The notes below the pieces were generated by a model. It searched no databases. It was not told the origin of the DNA and worked only from the letters and a program-made list of their open reading frames with translations. From an uncultured Lachnospiraceae bacterium (GTDB lineage Bacteria > Bacillota > Clostridia > Lachnospirales > Lachnospiraceae): a stretch of 19,059 bases of DNA. The stretch spans positions 1 through 19,059 of the forward strand of contig CATZYB010000027.1 in assembly GCA_958426095.1 (NCBI GenBank), written 5' to 3'. Below are positions 12,032 through 18,727 of this stretch, in pieces. The stretch's first letter is position 1. Every line of letters begins with the position of its first letter. Both the position numbers and the translations under genes were made by a program.

Positions 12032-12871
12032 ATGACCAATGAAGAACTGGTAAACAGAATACAAGCCGGAATTGACGTGGCCGAGAATATGGCTGAGCTC
12101 TGGCAGCAGAATCAGGGATTTATTGGCCAGATGGCCCGGAAATACAGCCAACTGGCCGAAGAGGATGATTTAATCCAGGAGGGTTACATTGGTCTGTGTA
12201 AGGCTGTTGACGGTTATAAGCCTGGCCAGGGCGGCAACTTCCTGACTTATGCCGGTTACTGGATAAGGCAGACCATGACCCGGTATATTCAAAATAACGG
12301 TACGGTACGCATACCGGTCAATCGCCAGACGGATATCTGGAGATATCAGAGGGTTCGAAGTGATTTCCGGAAAGAGTATGGCAGAGAACCGGAAATCTAC
12401 GAATTGGCCAGGATTTTAGGCGTATCCTATAAAGAGGTCAAGGCATTGGAAAAAGATGCCCAATGGGGCCATATATCAAGCACAGAGACACCCGCCGGAG
12501 ACGATGAGATAACTCTTGGAGAGCTGCTGCCGGGATGTGAAGGGATAGAAGATGATATCATTGAGGAAGCCGACAGGGAAGCGCTGAAAGGTATCCTTTG
12601 GCCAATGGTGGATGAATTACCAGGGCAGCAGTCGGCAGTTATTAGGGCCAGATTCAAAGGTGAACTTACTTTGGAGAAAGTCGGAGAAATGATTGGCGGC
12701 ACACCGGACCAGGCAAAACAAGTGGAAATGAAGGCTCTGAGGGAGCTTAGAAAGCCATCCAGAGCCAACAAGCTCCGGCCGTACATGGAACAGTATAGTT
12801 ATCATATAGGGGTTGAAACCTTTAACAGAACATGGACCAGTGAGGTTGAATTGGCGGTATTAGGAAAATAA
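12032..12871 (+). CDS. Sigma-70 family RNA polymerase sigma factor
   Basis: A 279-residue sigma factor with regions 2, 3 and 4. Region 2 includes EEDDLIQEGYIGLCKAVDGY and the -10-reading FLTYAGYWIRQTMTRYIQNN. Region 3 includes REPEIYELARILGVSYKEVK. Region 4 has an HTH (ELTLEKVGEMIGGTPDQAKQ). It lacks the long region 1 of RpoD. I chose the ATG at 12032 because GAGGAG lies 9 bases before it; the TTG at 11999 would overlap the upstream gene. It probably redirects host polymerase to element genes. Last gene of the csp operon; iteron-like sites follow. Confidence 0.9.
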   Translation: MTNEELVNRIQAGIDVAENMAELWQQNQGFIGQMARKYSQLAEEDDLIQEGYIGLCKAVDGYKPGQGGNFLTYAGYWIRQTMTRYIQNNGTVRIPVNRQTDIWRYQRVRSDFRKEYGREPEIYELARILGVSYKEVKALEKDAQWGHISSTETPAGDDEITLGELLPGCEGIEDDIIEEADREALKGILWPMVDELPGQQSAVIRARFKGELTLEKVGEMIGGTPDQAKQVEMKALRELRKPSRANKLRPYMEQYSYHIGVETFNRTWTSEVELAVLGK

Positions 12872-12880
12872 CATTTTTAG

Positions 12881-13007
12881 TGAACGATTGCAATGAATTT
12901 CCAATACAAACGAATAACAAGCGGTTGCAGAAGCAAAGTTGAAAAATACCAGGAAATAAGCGGTTTTATGAGGATTTCAAAAAAATAAATGGTAACGTTA
13001 CGTTGCC
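12881..13007 (+). repeat. Iteron-like sites downstream of the sigma gene (right cluster)
   Basis: TGAACGATTGCAA (12881-12893), CGAATAACAAGCGGTTGCA (12911-12929), a partial AATAAGCGGTT (about 12955-12965) and TAACGTTACGTTGCC (12993-13007). The second matches the left-cluster site at 9637 in 17 of 19 positions, and the first resembles 9621-9631 in the same order. The csp/sigma/parA block lies between the clusters. Confidence 0.55.
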
Positions 13008-13061
13008 AAAACGATGATTCTTTGGTTGTAGTATCCCAGTCAATTCTCAATGATTTTTTAA

Positions 13062-13154
13062 ATGGAGTACGAGGATGTGGCTATGGCTCCGGAGAAATTT
13101 CATTTTTTGCATGAAAAAGAGTGGCTTTATAGGAAATTAATAATTGAATATTGA
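13062..13154 (+). CDS. Possible 30-residue ORF
   Basis: ATG at 13062 with no ribosome site, or an in-frame ATG at 13083 after AGGATGTGG. The peptide is rich in Glu, Lys and aromatic residues. Its 3' end overlaps the promoter of the next gene. Coding is uncertain. Confidence 0.25.
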   Translation: MEYEDVAMAPEKFHFLHEKEWLYRKLIIEY

Positions 13155-13172
13155 TGGTTGGAACGGTATAAT
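13144..13172 (+). promoter_or_regulatory. Promoter of the two-TM protein gene
   Basis: TTGAAT (13144-13149), a 17-base spacer and TATAAT (13167-13172), 36 bases before the ATG at 13209. Confidence 0.65.
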
Positions 13173-13208
13173 TTCACATAATCTTAAAATTAGAAAAGGG
13201 GTATTAAT

Positions 13209-13613
13209 ATGAACGATTTAACAAGATTGTGTAAAGAAATGAAACGATGTGAAATTAGAAAAAACTATCATACTGAAGAAATTGTGTGTACAAGAACAAA
13301 AGTACAAGATTATGTTGGAAACGATAGAAACAAGTTTTTAAAATTGAAAGCACTTGTTAGAGCATATGATGATAAAGGAAAAGACTTTGCATTGGTGTTA
13401 TTAGCTTTACCAATATTTACATTCATGGCAAATGCTTTTTCAATTGTTTATGGAAAAAATAGTATAGCATGCTTTATGTGGTTCTGTATGATTGTTTTGT
13501 CTATATTATATTCTTACAATTTAGTTTCTAATATTATGAAACAGGGAACTTATGATTGGGTAAAATATATAGAAGTCGTTTTGGAAGAAATTAATACAAG
13601 TGATTTACAATAG
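13209..13613 (+). CDS. Two-transmembrane protein, unknown
   Basis: A 134-residue protein with a basic cytoplasmic-looking N-terminal region (about 1-55, rich in Lys, Arg and Cys), two hydrophobic helices (about 59-80 and 85-106) joined by a short turn, and a C-terminal helix. This is a small membrane-anchored protein with both ends likely inside. It has its own promoter and a strong terminator, and is much more AT-rich than the genes before it, which suggests a separately acquired cargo gene. It resembles in outline small SLATT-like or immunity/exclusion membrane proteins of mobile elements, but I cannot assign a family. The next unit is a type I toxin. Confidence 0.7.
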   Translation: MNDLTRLCKEMKRCEIRKNYHTEEIVCTRTKVQDYVGNDRNKFLKLKALVRAYDDKGKDFALVLLALPIFTFMANAFSIVYGKNSIACFMWFCMIVLSILYSYNLVSNIMKQGTYDWVKYIEVVLEEINTSDLQ

Positions 13614-13620
13614 CTATATA

Positions 13621-13652
13621 AAAAACAGCCACCGTTATTGATGGCTGTTTTT
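13621..13652 (+). terminator. Intrinsic terminator after the two-TM gene
   Basis: Perfect arms AAAAACAGCCA (13621-13631) and TGGCTGTTTTT (13642-13652) with a 10-base loop and a T run, 8 bases after the stop. Confidence 0.9.
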
Positions 13653-13723
13653 TAGTACGCAGAATCACTTGGGTTATATAATATTGCCGATTTTGCAGAC
13701 CCTAAAAAAGGAGCAGGTTCTGA

Positions 13724-13752
13724 TTGCTGGGCAAGAAAACATGTGCTATACT
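13724..13752 (+). promoter_or_regulatory. Promoter of toxin 2
   Basis: TTGCTG (13724-13729), a 17-base spacer and TATACT (13747-13752). Transcription would start near 13759, giving a leader of about 84 nt. The longer in-frame ORF that begins at 13669 starts before this promoter, so it is not used. Confidence 0.6.
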
Positions 13753-13799
13753 TTGAGACGTGGGAAACCAGAGAGCCGGGCGGCTTACCCTCTTTTATC

Positions 13800-13834
13800 G
13801 GAGGGGCTAACCCTCCAGACGAAAGAAAGGAGGG
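13800..13834 (+). promoter_or_regulatory. Leader switch that can hide the toxin 2 ribosome site
   Basis: GGAGGG (13800-13805), CCCTCC (13811-13816) and GGAGGG (13829-13834, the ribosome site) allow two exclusive 6-bp stems. CCCTCC pairs either with the upstream copy, leaving the ribosome site free, or with the ribosome site itself. A partial GC-rich repeat (13775-13786) lies just upstream. This is the kind of metastable leader known for type I toxin mRNAs. Confidence 0.6.
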
Positions 13835-13842
13835 CGTTGCCA

Positions 13843-13938
13843 ATGTGTGTTACATACTCTGATTTGATTCAGATTGGAATATTCATTGTTACCCTTGTTG
13901 GTCTGTGCTATCAGATATTCAAGGGGAAACGAAAATAG
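13843..13938 (+). CDS. Type I toxin-like small membrane peptide (unit 2)
   Basis: A 31-residue peptide starting MCVTYSDL, with one hydrophobic helix (about 9-25, IGIFIVTLVGLCYQIF) and a basic tail (KGKRK). It matches the holin-like/TxpA type I toxin layout and resembles toxin 1 in design (V/S-T-Y near the start, one helix, Lys/Arg tail). The ribosome site GGAGGG is 8 bases before the ATG. The stop lies at the base of a hairpin, with a predicted antisense RNA from the other strand. In both units the stop region reads AAATAGCCG. Toxicity is inferred, not shown. Confidence 0.65.
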   Translation: MCVTYSDLIQIGIFIVTLVGLCYQIFKGKRK

Positions 13939-14026
13939 CCGCCACTACTACCAATAGTGACGGCTTAACGTAAGTTAAGTAATTCATTGTTGAGGGTAGC
14001 CGCTTCTCTGGCTTCCTCTTTTTCTA
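13930..14026 (-). ncRNA. Predicted antisense RNA (antitoxin) of unit 2
   Basis: It would start near 14026, from the leftward promoter at 14032-14060, and end after the hairpin at 13937-13965, overlapping the 3' end of the toxin 2 mRNA tail to tail. About 95 nt. The transcript also runs through the end of a small leftward ORF (13965-14108), so part of the region may be coding instead. Ends are predicted. Confidence 0.45.
13937..13965. terminator. Shared hairpin at the toxin 2/antisense overlap
   Basis: AGCCG-c-CACTA (13937-13947) pairs with TAGTG-a-CGGCT (13955-13965). On the - strand it is followed by ATTTTCG, on the + strand by TAACG. The same geometry as at 4065-4105. Confidence 0.65.
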
Positions 14027-14108
14027 TTTTCAATATAGCATATCTGGCAGCCGGACGCAAGAGATTTTGAAAATCTTCTTGCCCGTTTTCTGTAGGATTA
14101 CAATACAT
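13965..14108 (-). CDS. Small ORF or 3' gene fragment at the junction with element 2
   Basis: 47 codons from the ATG at 14108 to the TAA at 13965. The sequence is protein-like, with a helical, charged C-terminus (LRPAARYAILKIEKEEAREA, then a short NNELLNLR tail). No ribosome site precedes the ATG, and a stop lies two codons upstream. It sits where the serine-recombinase element should end (stop of the recombinase at 14183), so it may be the tail of a gene split by that insertion. The unit 2 antisense promoter lies inside it. Function unknown. Confidence 0.4.
   Translation of the reverse strand: MYCNPTENGQEDFQNLLRPAARYAILKIEKEEAREAATLNNELLNLR
14032..14060 (-). promoter_or_regulatory. Leftward promoter for the unit 2 antisense RNA
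   Basis: Read leftward: -35 TTGCGT (complement of 14055-14060), a 17-base spacer and -10 TATATT (complement of 14032-14037). Confidence 0.5.
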
Positions 14109-14182
14109 GGGTTAAACCAGATAGGGATAAAAATTGATATGTATGGGCAGAAGTACAGATTTTCTCCTGCCTTTGCCTGTAT

Positions 14183-15841
14183 TCAGGCTGTTTGTAGATT
14201 GGTACGCTGCATATATTCCCGTTCCATTGCCCGCATTTCCTCGTCGGTGGGAACATCCACAATCCCGACATAAGAATAATAGATGTCAACCGCCTGCGTC
14301 CGTTTCCCGTCCTGCTTCACACGCTCATGGATTACGATTTTATCCACAAAGGCGTTAAGGATTTCGGGCGTCAGTTCCTCAATGCGGGTATATTTCTTGG
14401 TAACGGCTATCAGCTTGGCAACATTGGTCACTTCCGTATCCGCTTCGCTGACTTCAGCGGTCAGCATTTCGATTTCCTGTTCCAGTTGCTTCTGCTCCGC
14501 TTCATATCCATCGGACAGCTTGTAAAAGCGTTCATCGCTTAACTTCCCATTGACATTATCCTCATAGATTTTACGGAACAGACGGTCAAGTTCTTTTATC
14601 CGCTTTTCGTCCTTTTCTATCCGTTTCTGCTTTTCGGAGAGTTCAAACCTCCGTTCTGCAAGGGTCGTGTCAATCTGCTGTCGGATAAATACCCGTTCAA
14701 ACTGTTGTAAATAGGACTGGAAATGCTGTAACTGTTTTAACACTAACTGATACAGGACTTCTTCCCGTATATAGTGCTGCGTACAGTTCTGGGAACGGCT
14801 TGTGCGCTTATACTGTGAACAGCGGAAGTGCGTATAACCGTTGGCGGTGGCAAGGCTTAATTTCGCCCCGCAATCCGCACAATAAAGCAGCCCTGAAAAG
14901 ATACTGGTCGTGCCGCCCTTGGTCGGTCTGCGCTTATTTCCCCGTATCATCTGCACTTTATCCCACACATCCTTGTCGATAATCGGTGTGTGTGCGCCCT
15001 CAATATAAGCCCTTCTGTCTTTGGCGGTGGGGATACGCTTCTTGCTCTTAAAGCCTAAACGGGTGGATTTGAAGCTTTCCGTCACGCCGATATACGCTAC
15101 ATTTTCCAGAATGGACGCAATCATAGATGTTTCCCAGTTGTACGGATTTTCCGACACCTTTGCAACGCCAATACCCTTTGACGCTTTGTAGGCTGACGGG
15201 GTAAGCACCTTATCTTCCCACAGGATTGTTGCAATGGCTGACATCCCTTTTCCCTGCATACAGAGGGAAAATATCCTGCGGACAACCGCCGCCGCTTCTT
15301 CGTCCACCAACCAACGGCTCTTATCGTCTGGATTTTTCAGATAGCCGTAGGGCGGCGCACCTAAATGCTCGCCTGCAAGCCCTTTCGCTTTCTTGACTTC
15401 CTTTACCTTTTTGCTCGTGCTTTTGGGATACCACTCGTTAAACAAATTGGTAAAGGCGGCAAATTCATTGCTTTCAAGGCTGCCTGTGTCCACATTGTCC
15501 ATGATGGCGATAAACCGCACGCCCGCTTCGGGATAGATGATTTCAGAATAGGAACCGACTTCTATATAGTTCCTGCCGAAACGGGACAAATCCTTGACGA
15601 TGACTGTTTTCACAAGCCCTTTTTCAATATCTGCCGACATTTCCTTAAAAGAGGGACGGTCAAAATTCGTGCCTGTGAAACCGTCGTCCACATAGTATTT
15701 TGGATTGGGAAAACCATGCTCCTTAGCGTATTTCAATAGATATTCTTTTTGATTTACAATACTGTTGCTCTCGCCCTCCCGTCCGTCGTCTTGGCTTAAC
15801 CTGCAATAGAGGGCTGTGATTTCTTCCTGCTGTCTTATCAT
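14183..15841 (-). CDS. Large serine recombinase
   Basis: A 552-residue site-specific recombinase. The resolvase catalytic domain (about 8-160) has the nucleophile Ser about 16 in ALYCRLSQDD and the DLSRFGRNYIE motif. The recombinase domain follows (about 170-300, LGAPPYGYLKNP). A zinc-ribbon region has CADCG and a later Cys pair. A long coiled coil (about 385-470) and a DUF4368-like C-terminus (ELTPEILNAFVDKIVIHERV) complete it. It integrates and excises the element by double-strand cuts with a 2-base core. Its ATG overlaps the stop of the small ORF upstream (ATGA), so translation is coupled. Its gene end marks the left end of the element. Confidence 0.95.
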   Translation of the reverse strand: MIRQQEEITALYCRLSQDDGREGESNSIVNQKEYLLKYAKEHGFPNPKYYVDDGFTGTNFDRPSFKEMSADIEKGLVKTVIVKDLSRFGRNYIEVGSYSEIIYPEAGVRFIAIMDNVDTGSLESNEFAAFTNLFNEWYPKSTSKKVKEVKKAKGLAGEHLGAPPYGYLKNPDDKSRWLVDEEAAAVVRRIFSLCMQGKGMSAIATILWEDKVLTPSAYKASKGIGVAKVSENPYNWETSMIASILENVAYIGVTESFKSTRLGFKSKKRIPTAKDRRAYIEGAHTPIIDKDVWDKVQMIRGNKRRPTKGGTTSIFSGLLYCADCGAKLSLATANGYTHFRCSQYKRTSRSQNCTQHYIREEVLYQLVLKQLQHFQSYLQQFERVFIRQQIDTTLAERRFELSEKQKRIEKDEKRIKELDRLFRKIYEDNVNGKLSDERFYKLSDGYEAEQKQLEQEIEMLTAEVSEADTEVTNVAKLIAVTKKYTRIEELTPEILNAFVDKIVIHERVKQDGKRTQAVDIYYSYVGIVDVPTDEEMRAMEREYMQRTNLQTA

Positions 15842-15963
15842 AAGATGCTCCTTTCCGACAGCAGATACCGTATTGTGGAGTGTAGATACATTGTACCATA
15901 TCTGCCTGCCAACTTCAACGCTTTAAAGTAATAATTCTCCGCCCGTTTTTTATTTTTCATCAT
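15838..15963 (-). CDS. 41-residue basic protein coupled to the recombinase
   Basis: It starts MMKNKKRAENYYFKALKLAG and ends RYLLSERSIL. GGAGG lies 6 bases before the ATG at 15963. It overlaps the end of tnpW, and its TGA overlaps the recombinase ATG, so it sits in a chain of translational coupling. A longer in-frame ORF to 16152 is an artefact, because its upstream part lies antiphase inside tnpW. Basic and aromatic with one helix. It could be a small DNA-binding directionality factor, but that is inference from position and charge. Confidence 0.6.
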   Translation of the reverse strand: MMKNKKRAENYYFKALKLAGRYGTMYLHSTIRYLLSERSIL

Positions 15964-16249
15964 CACAGCCCTCCAAATCGTTATATCCGTACTCAAATCC
16001 AGAGATGTTCCGATGAAAAATCCCTGTGAGCATACTGAGCAGGTCACGCCCTCCCTCTCGGAAATGGGCGCTGACCGTATATTCCGTGCCGCCGATTTTC
16101 TCGGTAAAGCACATCTTTTCTGGGATACGGACAAGCGGAGCCACATTTTCAACAGGCGGGAGCGGGGGATAAACCTTGTTGGGATTTACCATAGGAGCGT
16201 CTTTGTGTTCCTCCAAAATAGATAGGATTTCACTTTTTGAATGTTTCAT
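15950..16249 (-). CDS. tnpW: TnpW family protein
   Basis: A 99-residue protein. The C-terminal half carries the TnpW-like pattern EKIGGTEYTVSAHFREGGRD followed by LLSMLTGIFHR, as in transposon-encoded TnpW proteins (where the form is RIGSTTYxVxVHFS). The N-terminal part is Pro-rich and variable. Its role in transposition is not established. The ATG shares a base with the relaxase stop (TAATG), and the 41-residue ORF begins within its last codons. Neighbours fit the Tn4451-like and IME context in which TnpW is usually found. Confidence 0.75.
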   Translation of the reverse strand: MKHSKSEILSILEEHKDAPMVNPNKVYPPLPPVENVAPLVRIPEKMCFTEKIGGTEYTVSAHFREGGRDLLSMLTGIFHRNISGFEYGYNDLEGCDDEK

Positions 16250-17613
16250 TATCTCTGCAATTCCTCCCTTCTGCGGTCTGTGCTGCCCGTTCTGGTACTC
16301 GGATTTGACCGTTGATTTTCCAGAGTATCATGGATTTGATTTAAACAGTCGTCGATATGGGCAGAGCGTTTTTCAATGGCGGCGGCATATTTTAACCGCC
16401 TGCGAAGCTCCGTTATCTGTGCTGTCACGCCCTGCTTTTCTTCCCGAAGTTTTTCTTTTTCGGCTGGTAAGGCTCTGCGTATCCTGTTCTGCAAGTGCCG
16501 CCGGTAATCCGTAAGCCCGTCCAGTTCCGTCTGGTTGTTATCTCTGTCGGCGTGTAAATCGGAGAGGGTGGAGATGTTATGAGCCGACATATACCGCACT
16601 TGTGCGGTAATCTCGTCCAGTTTCCGAAGTTCCTGTTTCATCAGCGGGCTTGTCGGCTTGTAATCCGTACCCTTTGGAAATATCCCCAACTGATAGCACC
16701 AGTAGTAATAAAGGGCAAGGATGCCTGTGGTTTTCTGGTGTGGTCGCCATGCCTTTTTGTACTGTTCTGGCATATATGGGGAGTAGGAAATCCTTGCTTT
16801 GTAATTCCCGTATCTCGCCCTCGTCCCTAAACGGCTGCGGATAAATTCTGGTGTTAATCGTCCGTCAAGGGTGTCTAACCGTGTGAAATGTTCGTACTGC
16901 GGCAGCTTCATTTTCCAGTGTGCGCCTGTAAAATCAATCTCGTAGCCTTTATCAATCAGATATTTCATCATGTGCGGCATATCACGGCTGCCGCTGATTG
17001 CCTCTACCAAGTCCTCCAGATAGACGTTATATCGGGTCGGCTTTCCGCTTTTTTCATCCAGATACAGCGGTCTGGACGGGGCTTTCTTTGGGTGTTCAAT
17101 GACCGATAATCCGTATTCCCTGCATAGCCTGTCTGATACAGTACGCAATCTTTTCTGTTCTGATTTTGAATAATCATATTTCCGCCCATCTATAAAGGAA
17201 ACAGAATTAAAACAGAAATGATTGTGCAGGTGTTCCTTATCAAGATGGGTGGTAACGATAATCTGATATTTGTCGCCCCACATTTCCCTTGCCAGTTTCA
17301 AGCCGATTTCATGGCATTGTTCGGGTGTGACTTCGTTCGGTTTAAAACTCTGGTAGCCGTGCCATGCAATATATCCGCCCGACTTCTGGTACTGCTTTTT
17401 TGTCAGAATCATCTGCTCCAAAGCGGTTTCTTTTAGACAGTTGACAGCGGAAACATACTCGCCATTATCTGTTTTTTCTGGATTCCGCACATAAGAGAAC
17501 ACATTAAGGAAGTCCTGCAAGTCATCACTTGGCACGGTCTTTTCTGGATTTTCCACATAATCAATGAGGTCTTTTAACCGCCCTTTGATGTGCCATAAAC
17601 TTGTTGTCGCCAT
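16249..17613 (-). CDS. Relaxase/mobilization nuclease (MobP-type)
   Basis: A 454-residue relaxase. Residues about 1-180 are the nuclease domain: an early YVENPEKT segment, AWHGYQSF, and the three-His metal motif in TTHLDKEHLHNHFCFNSVSF. The N-terminal catalytic Tyr is probably one of those near YVENP/FSYVRNPEKT. The C-terminal third (about 345-440) is coiled coil. The enzyme nicks one strand at oriT and stays attached to the 5' end for transfer. I start it at the ATG at 17613 (MATTSLWHIKGRL), with AGGGG upstream and one base after the MobC stop, rather than at the TTG at 17634. The inverted-repeat region upstream of MobC is its likely target. Confidence 0.93.
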   Translation of the reverse strand: MATTSLWHIKGRLKDLIDYVENPEKTVPSDDLQDFLNVFSYVRNPEKTDNGEYVSAVNCLKETALEQMILTKKQYQKSGGYIAWHGYQSFKPNEVTPEQCHEIGLKLAREMWGDKYQIIVTTHLDKEHLHNHFCFNSVSFIDGRKYDYSKSEQKRLRTVSDRLCREYGLSVIEHPKKAPSRPLYLDEKSGKPTRYNVYLEDLVEAISGSRDMPHMMKYLIDKGYEIDFTGAHWKMKLPQYEHFTRLDTLDGRLTPEFIRSRLGTRARYGNYKARISYSPYMPEQYKKAWRPHQKTTGILALYYYWCYQLGIFPKGTDYKPTSPLMKQELRKLDEITAQVRYMSAHNISTLSDLHADRDNNQTELDGLTDYRRHLQNRIRRALPAEKEKLREEKQGVTAQITELRRRLKYAAAIEKRSAHIDDCLNQIHDTLENQRSNPSTRTGSTDRRREELQR

Positions 17614-17614
17614 A

Positions 17615-17959
17615 TCAGACTGCCCCTTTTTCAATCAGTTTTGCTACATCAAAACGCTGCGGAGCGGTAAATGTCTGCTGTAATTCCAATATAAAATCCT
17701 CAATCTCTTTACAGGTTTCTGCGGCGGCGGGATAGTAAGGGATGCACGTTTGAAAGGCGGCGTGTACCTCGTAAAGAGCGTTCAGCAGCTCCCAAAACTC
17801 TCTCGGCGGCTGTGGCTGCGGAGCATTGCCCCTGCATAACTGCCGCATAAATTCTGCAACGGATATGCCGCAAGCGGCGGCACATTGCTTTAATTTTTCA
17901 CTTTCTTCCTCGGTCAATCGGAAAGATACGTTTACTTTTTCTGCTTTTTCTCTGCTCAT
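17615..17959 (-). CDS. mobC: MobC-like relaxosome accessory protein
   Basis: A 114-residue protein. The N-terminal ribbon-helix-helix-like region (VNVSFRLTEEESEKLKQCAA, then GISVAEFMRQ) is typical of MobC/MbeC accessory proteins that bind oriT and help the relaxase. The ATG at 17959 has GGAGG 10 bases upstream; a longer frame to 18067 would run into the inverted repeats and is rejected. It sits one base before the relaxase start, so the two are coupled. Confidence 0.85.
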   Translation of the reverse strand: MSREKAEKVNVSFRLTEEESEKLKQCAAACGISVAEFMRQLCRGNAPQPQPPREFWELLNALYEVHAAFQTCIPYYPAAAETCKEIEDFILELQQTFTAPQRFDVAKLIEKGAV

Positions 17960-18004
17960 TTTTCTGAATCCTCCAGTCTTGAATTTCATTCTTATCGGGG
18001 TATA

Positions 18005-18211
18005 CAGGGGTGTCCCCTGAGTCTGTCCATGCCCGCAAGCGGCATGGACGGGGATTGTGGTTGACACAATCCGATGCTCGCTATCCCTGTGGACACGTCG
18101 TCACAAGCTCCGTATCGCTCATTTCCGTGCAGGCACGGAAAATCGCTCACTTCACTGCTCATCCTTTTCCCAAAAAGTCTGACGACTTTTCGGGAACCCT
18201 GTATGGCAGGG
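18005..18211. other. Run of inverted repeats, candidate oriT
   Basis: Six hairpins in 207 bases: CAGGGG/CCCCTG (18005-18019), GTCCATGCC/GGCATGGAC (18025-18049), GGATTGTG/CACAATCC (18052-18072), TTTCCGTGC/GCACGGAAA (18122-18141), AAAAGTC/GACTTTT (18173-18190) and CCCTG/CAGGG (18197-18211). They lie directly upstream of MobC and the relaxase, where oriT is expected. The exact nick site cannot be placed by eye. Confidence 0.6.
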
Positions 18212-18727
18212 CAACTTTCTGTGCAGCCGACTTCTTCCATACCTGTCTTTACCCGCCGAAAAGAAAATCCTATGTTTCTCCACCTCCGTTCAGGGTATGA
18301 TTTCTTCCTTTGATTTCAGGCATACAAAAAAGCCGCCACACGGCATCACGAATGGCAGGGGGATTTCCCTCCTGTCCAAAATCGCAATGCTATGTAACGG
18401 CTTTGAAATTCAAAACCCTTGCTGCATACACCAACCGAAAAAAGCAGCATACTTTCGGCGGCGGTCAGTTCCTTTCCATTGGCTGACTTCCAATTGGCTT
18501 ATTTATGTGATTTTCAATCTTCAAATCTCTCAATCGTGTCGAGAATTAAAAAACTCCCTCACGGGTATTTCAGAATACCATAGCGAGGATATGGCTGTCA
18601 AGATTTAGCGCAAACTTTTTAGTATGCCCTGTGGACAGGGATTTTATTCATACGTTCTGAAAGCAGGGCAGGATACTGTATGTAGGAATACCCTCATATA
18701 CGAAGATACAAGGGTGTTATCAAACTG
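18212..18727. other. Gene-poor stretch between oriT region and sigma gene
   Basis: I see no convincing gene. The arms AAAGCCG (about 18329-18335) and CGGCTTT (about 18400-18406) could form a long-loop terminator for leftward transcription. A weaker AATACCCT/AGGGTGTT hairpin (about 18688-18719) lies just after the sigma-like stop. The + strand ORF of 103 codons at 18297 has low-complexity, unlikely protein sequence and no ribosome site. Confidence 0.45.

Larger units (their letters stand above)
2720..14130. mobile_element. Integrated satellite/PICI-like or mobilizable island (approximate limits)
   Basis: The block starts with an integrase, then a divergent CI/Cro-like switch, small phage-type genes, a DUF3987 protein, ParA, cold-shock and sigma genes, and two toxin-antitoxin units. 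No capsid, portal, terminase or conjugation gene is visible, which fits a satellite or mobilizable island better than a full prophage. The left limit is inferred from the integrase. No right copy of an attachment core was found in the window, so the element may continue past the second element that interrupts or abuts it near 14.1 kb. Confidence 0.5.

Noticed and set aside
13669..13938. 89-codon frame that includes toxin 2
   Set aside because: It begins upstream of the toxin promoter and lacks a ribosome site; the 31-codon start at 13843 has GGAGGG at ideal distance.
2675..14130. Second copy of the candidate attachment core at the right side of element 1
   Set aside because: I looked for the CCGCTG and CCCTTGAAAATAC segments near 13.6-14.1 kb and found none, so the right end is not placed.
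15838..16152. 104-codon leftward frame
   Set aside because: Its first two thirds overlap tnpW out of frame; only the part from 15963 has a ribosome site and the ATGA coupling.
18010..18313. Overlapping rightward frames across the inverted repeats
   Set aside because: No ribosome sites, unlikely composition, and the region is explained better as oriT-like DNA.
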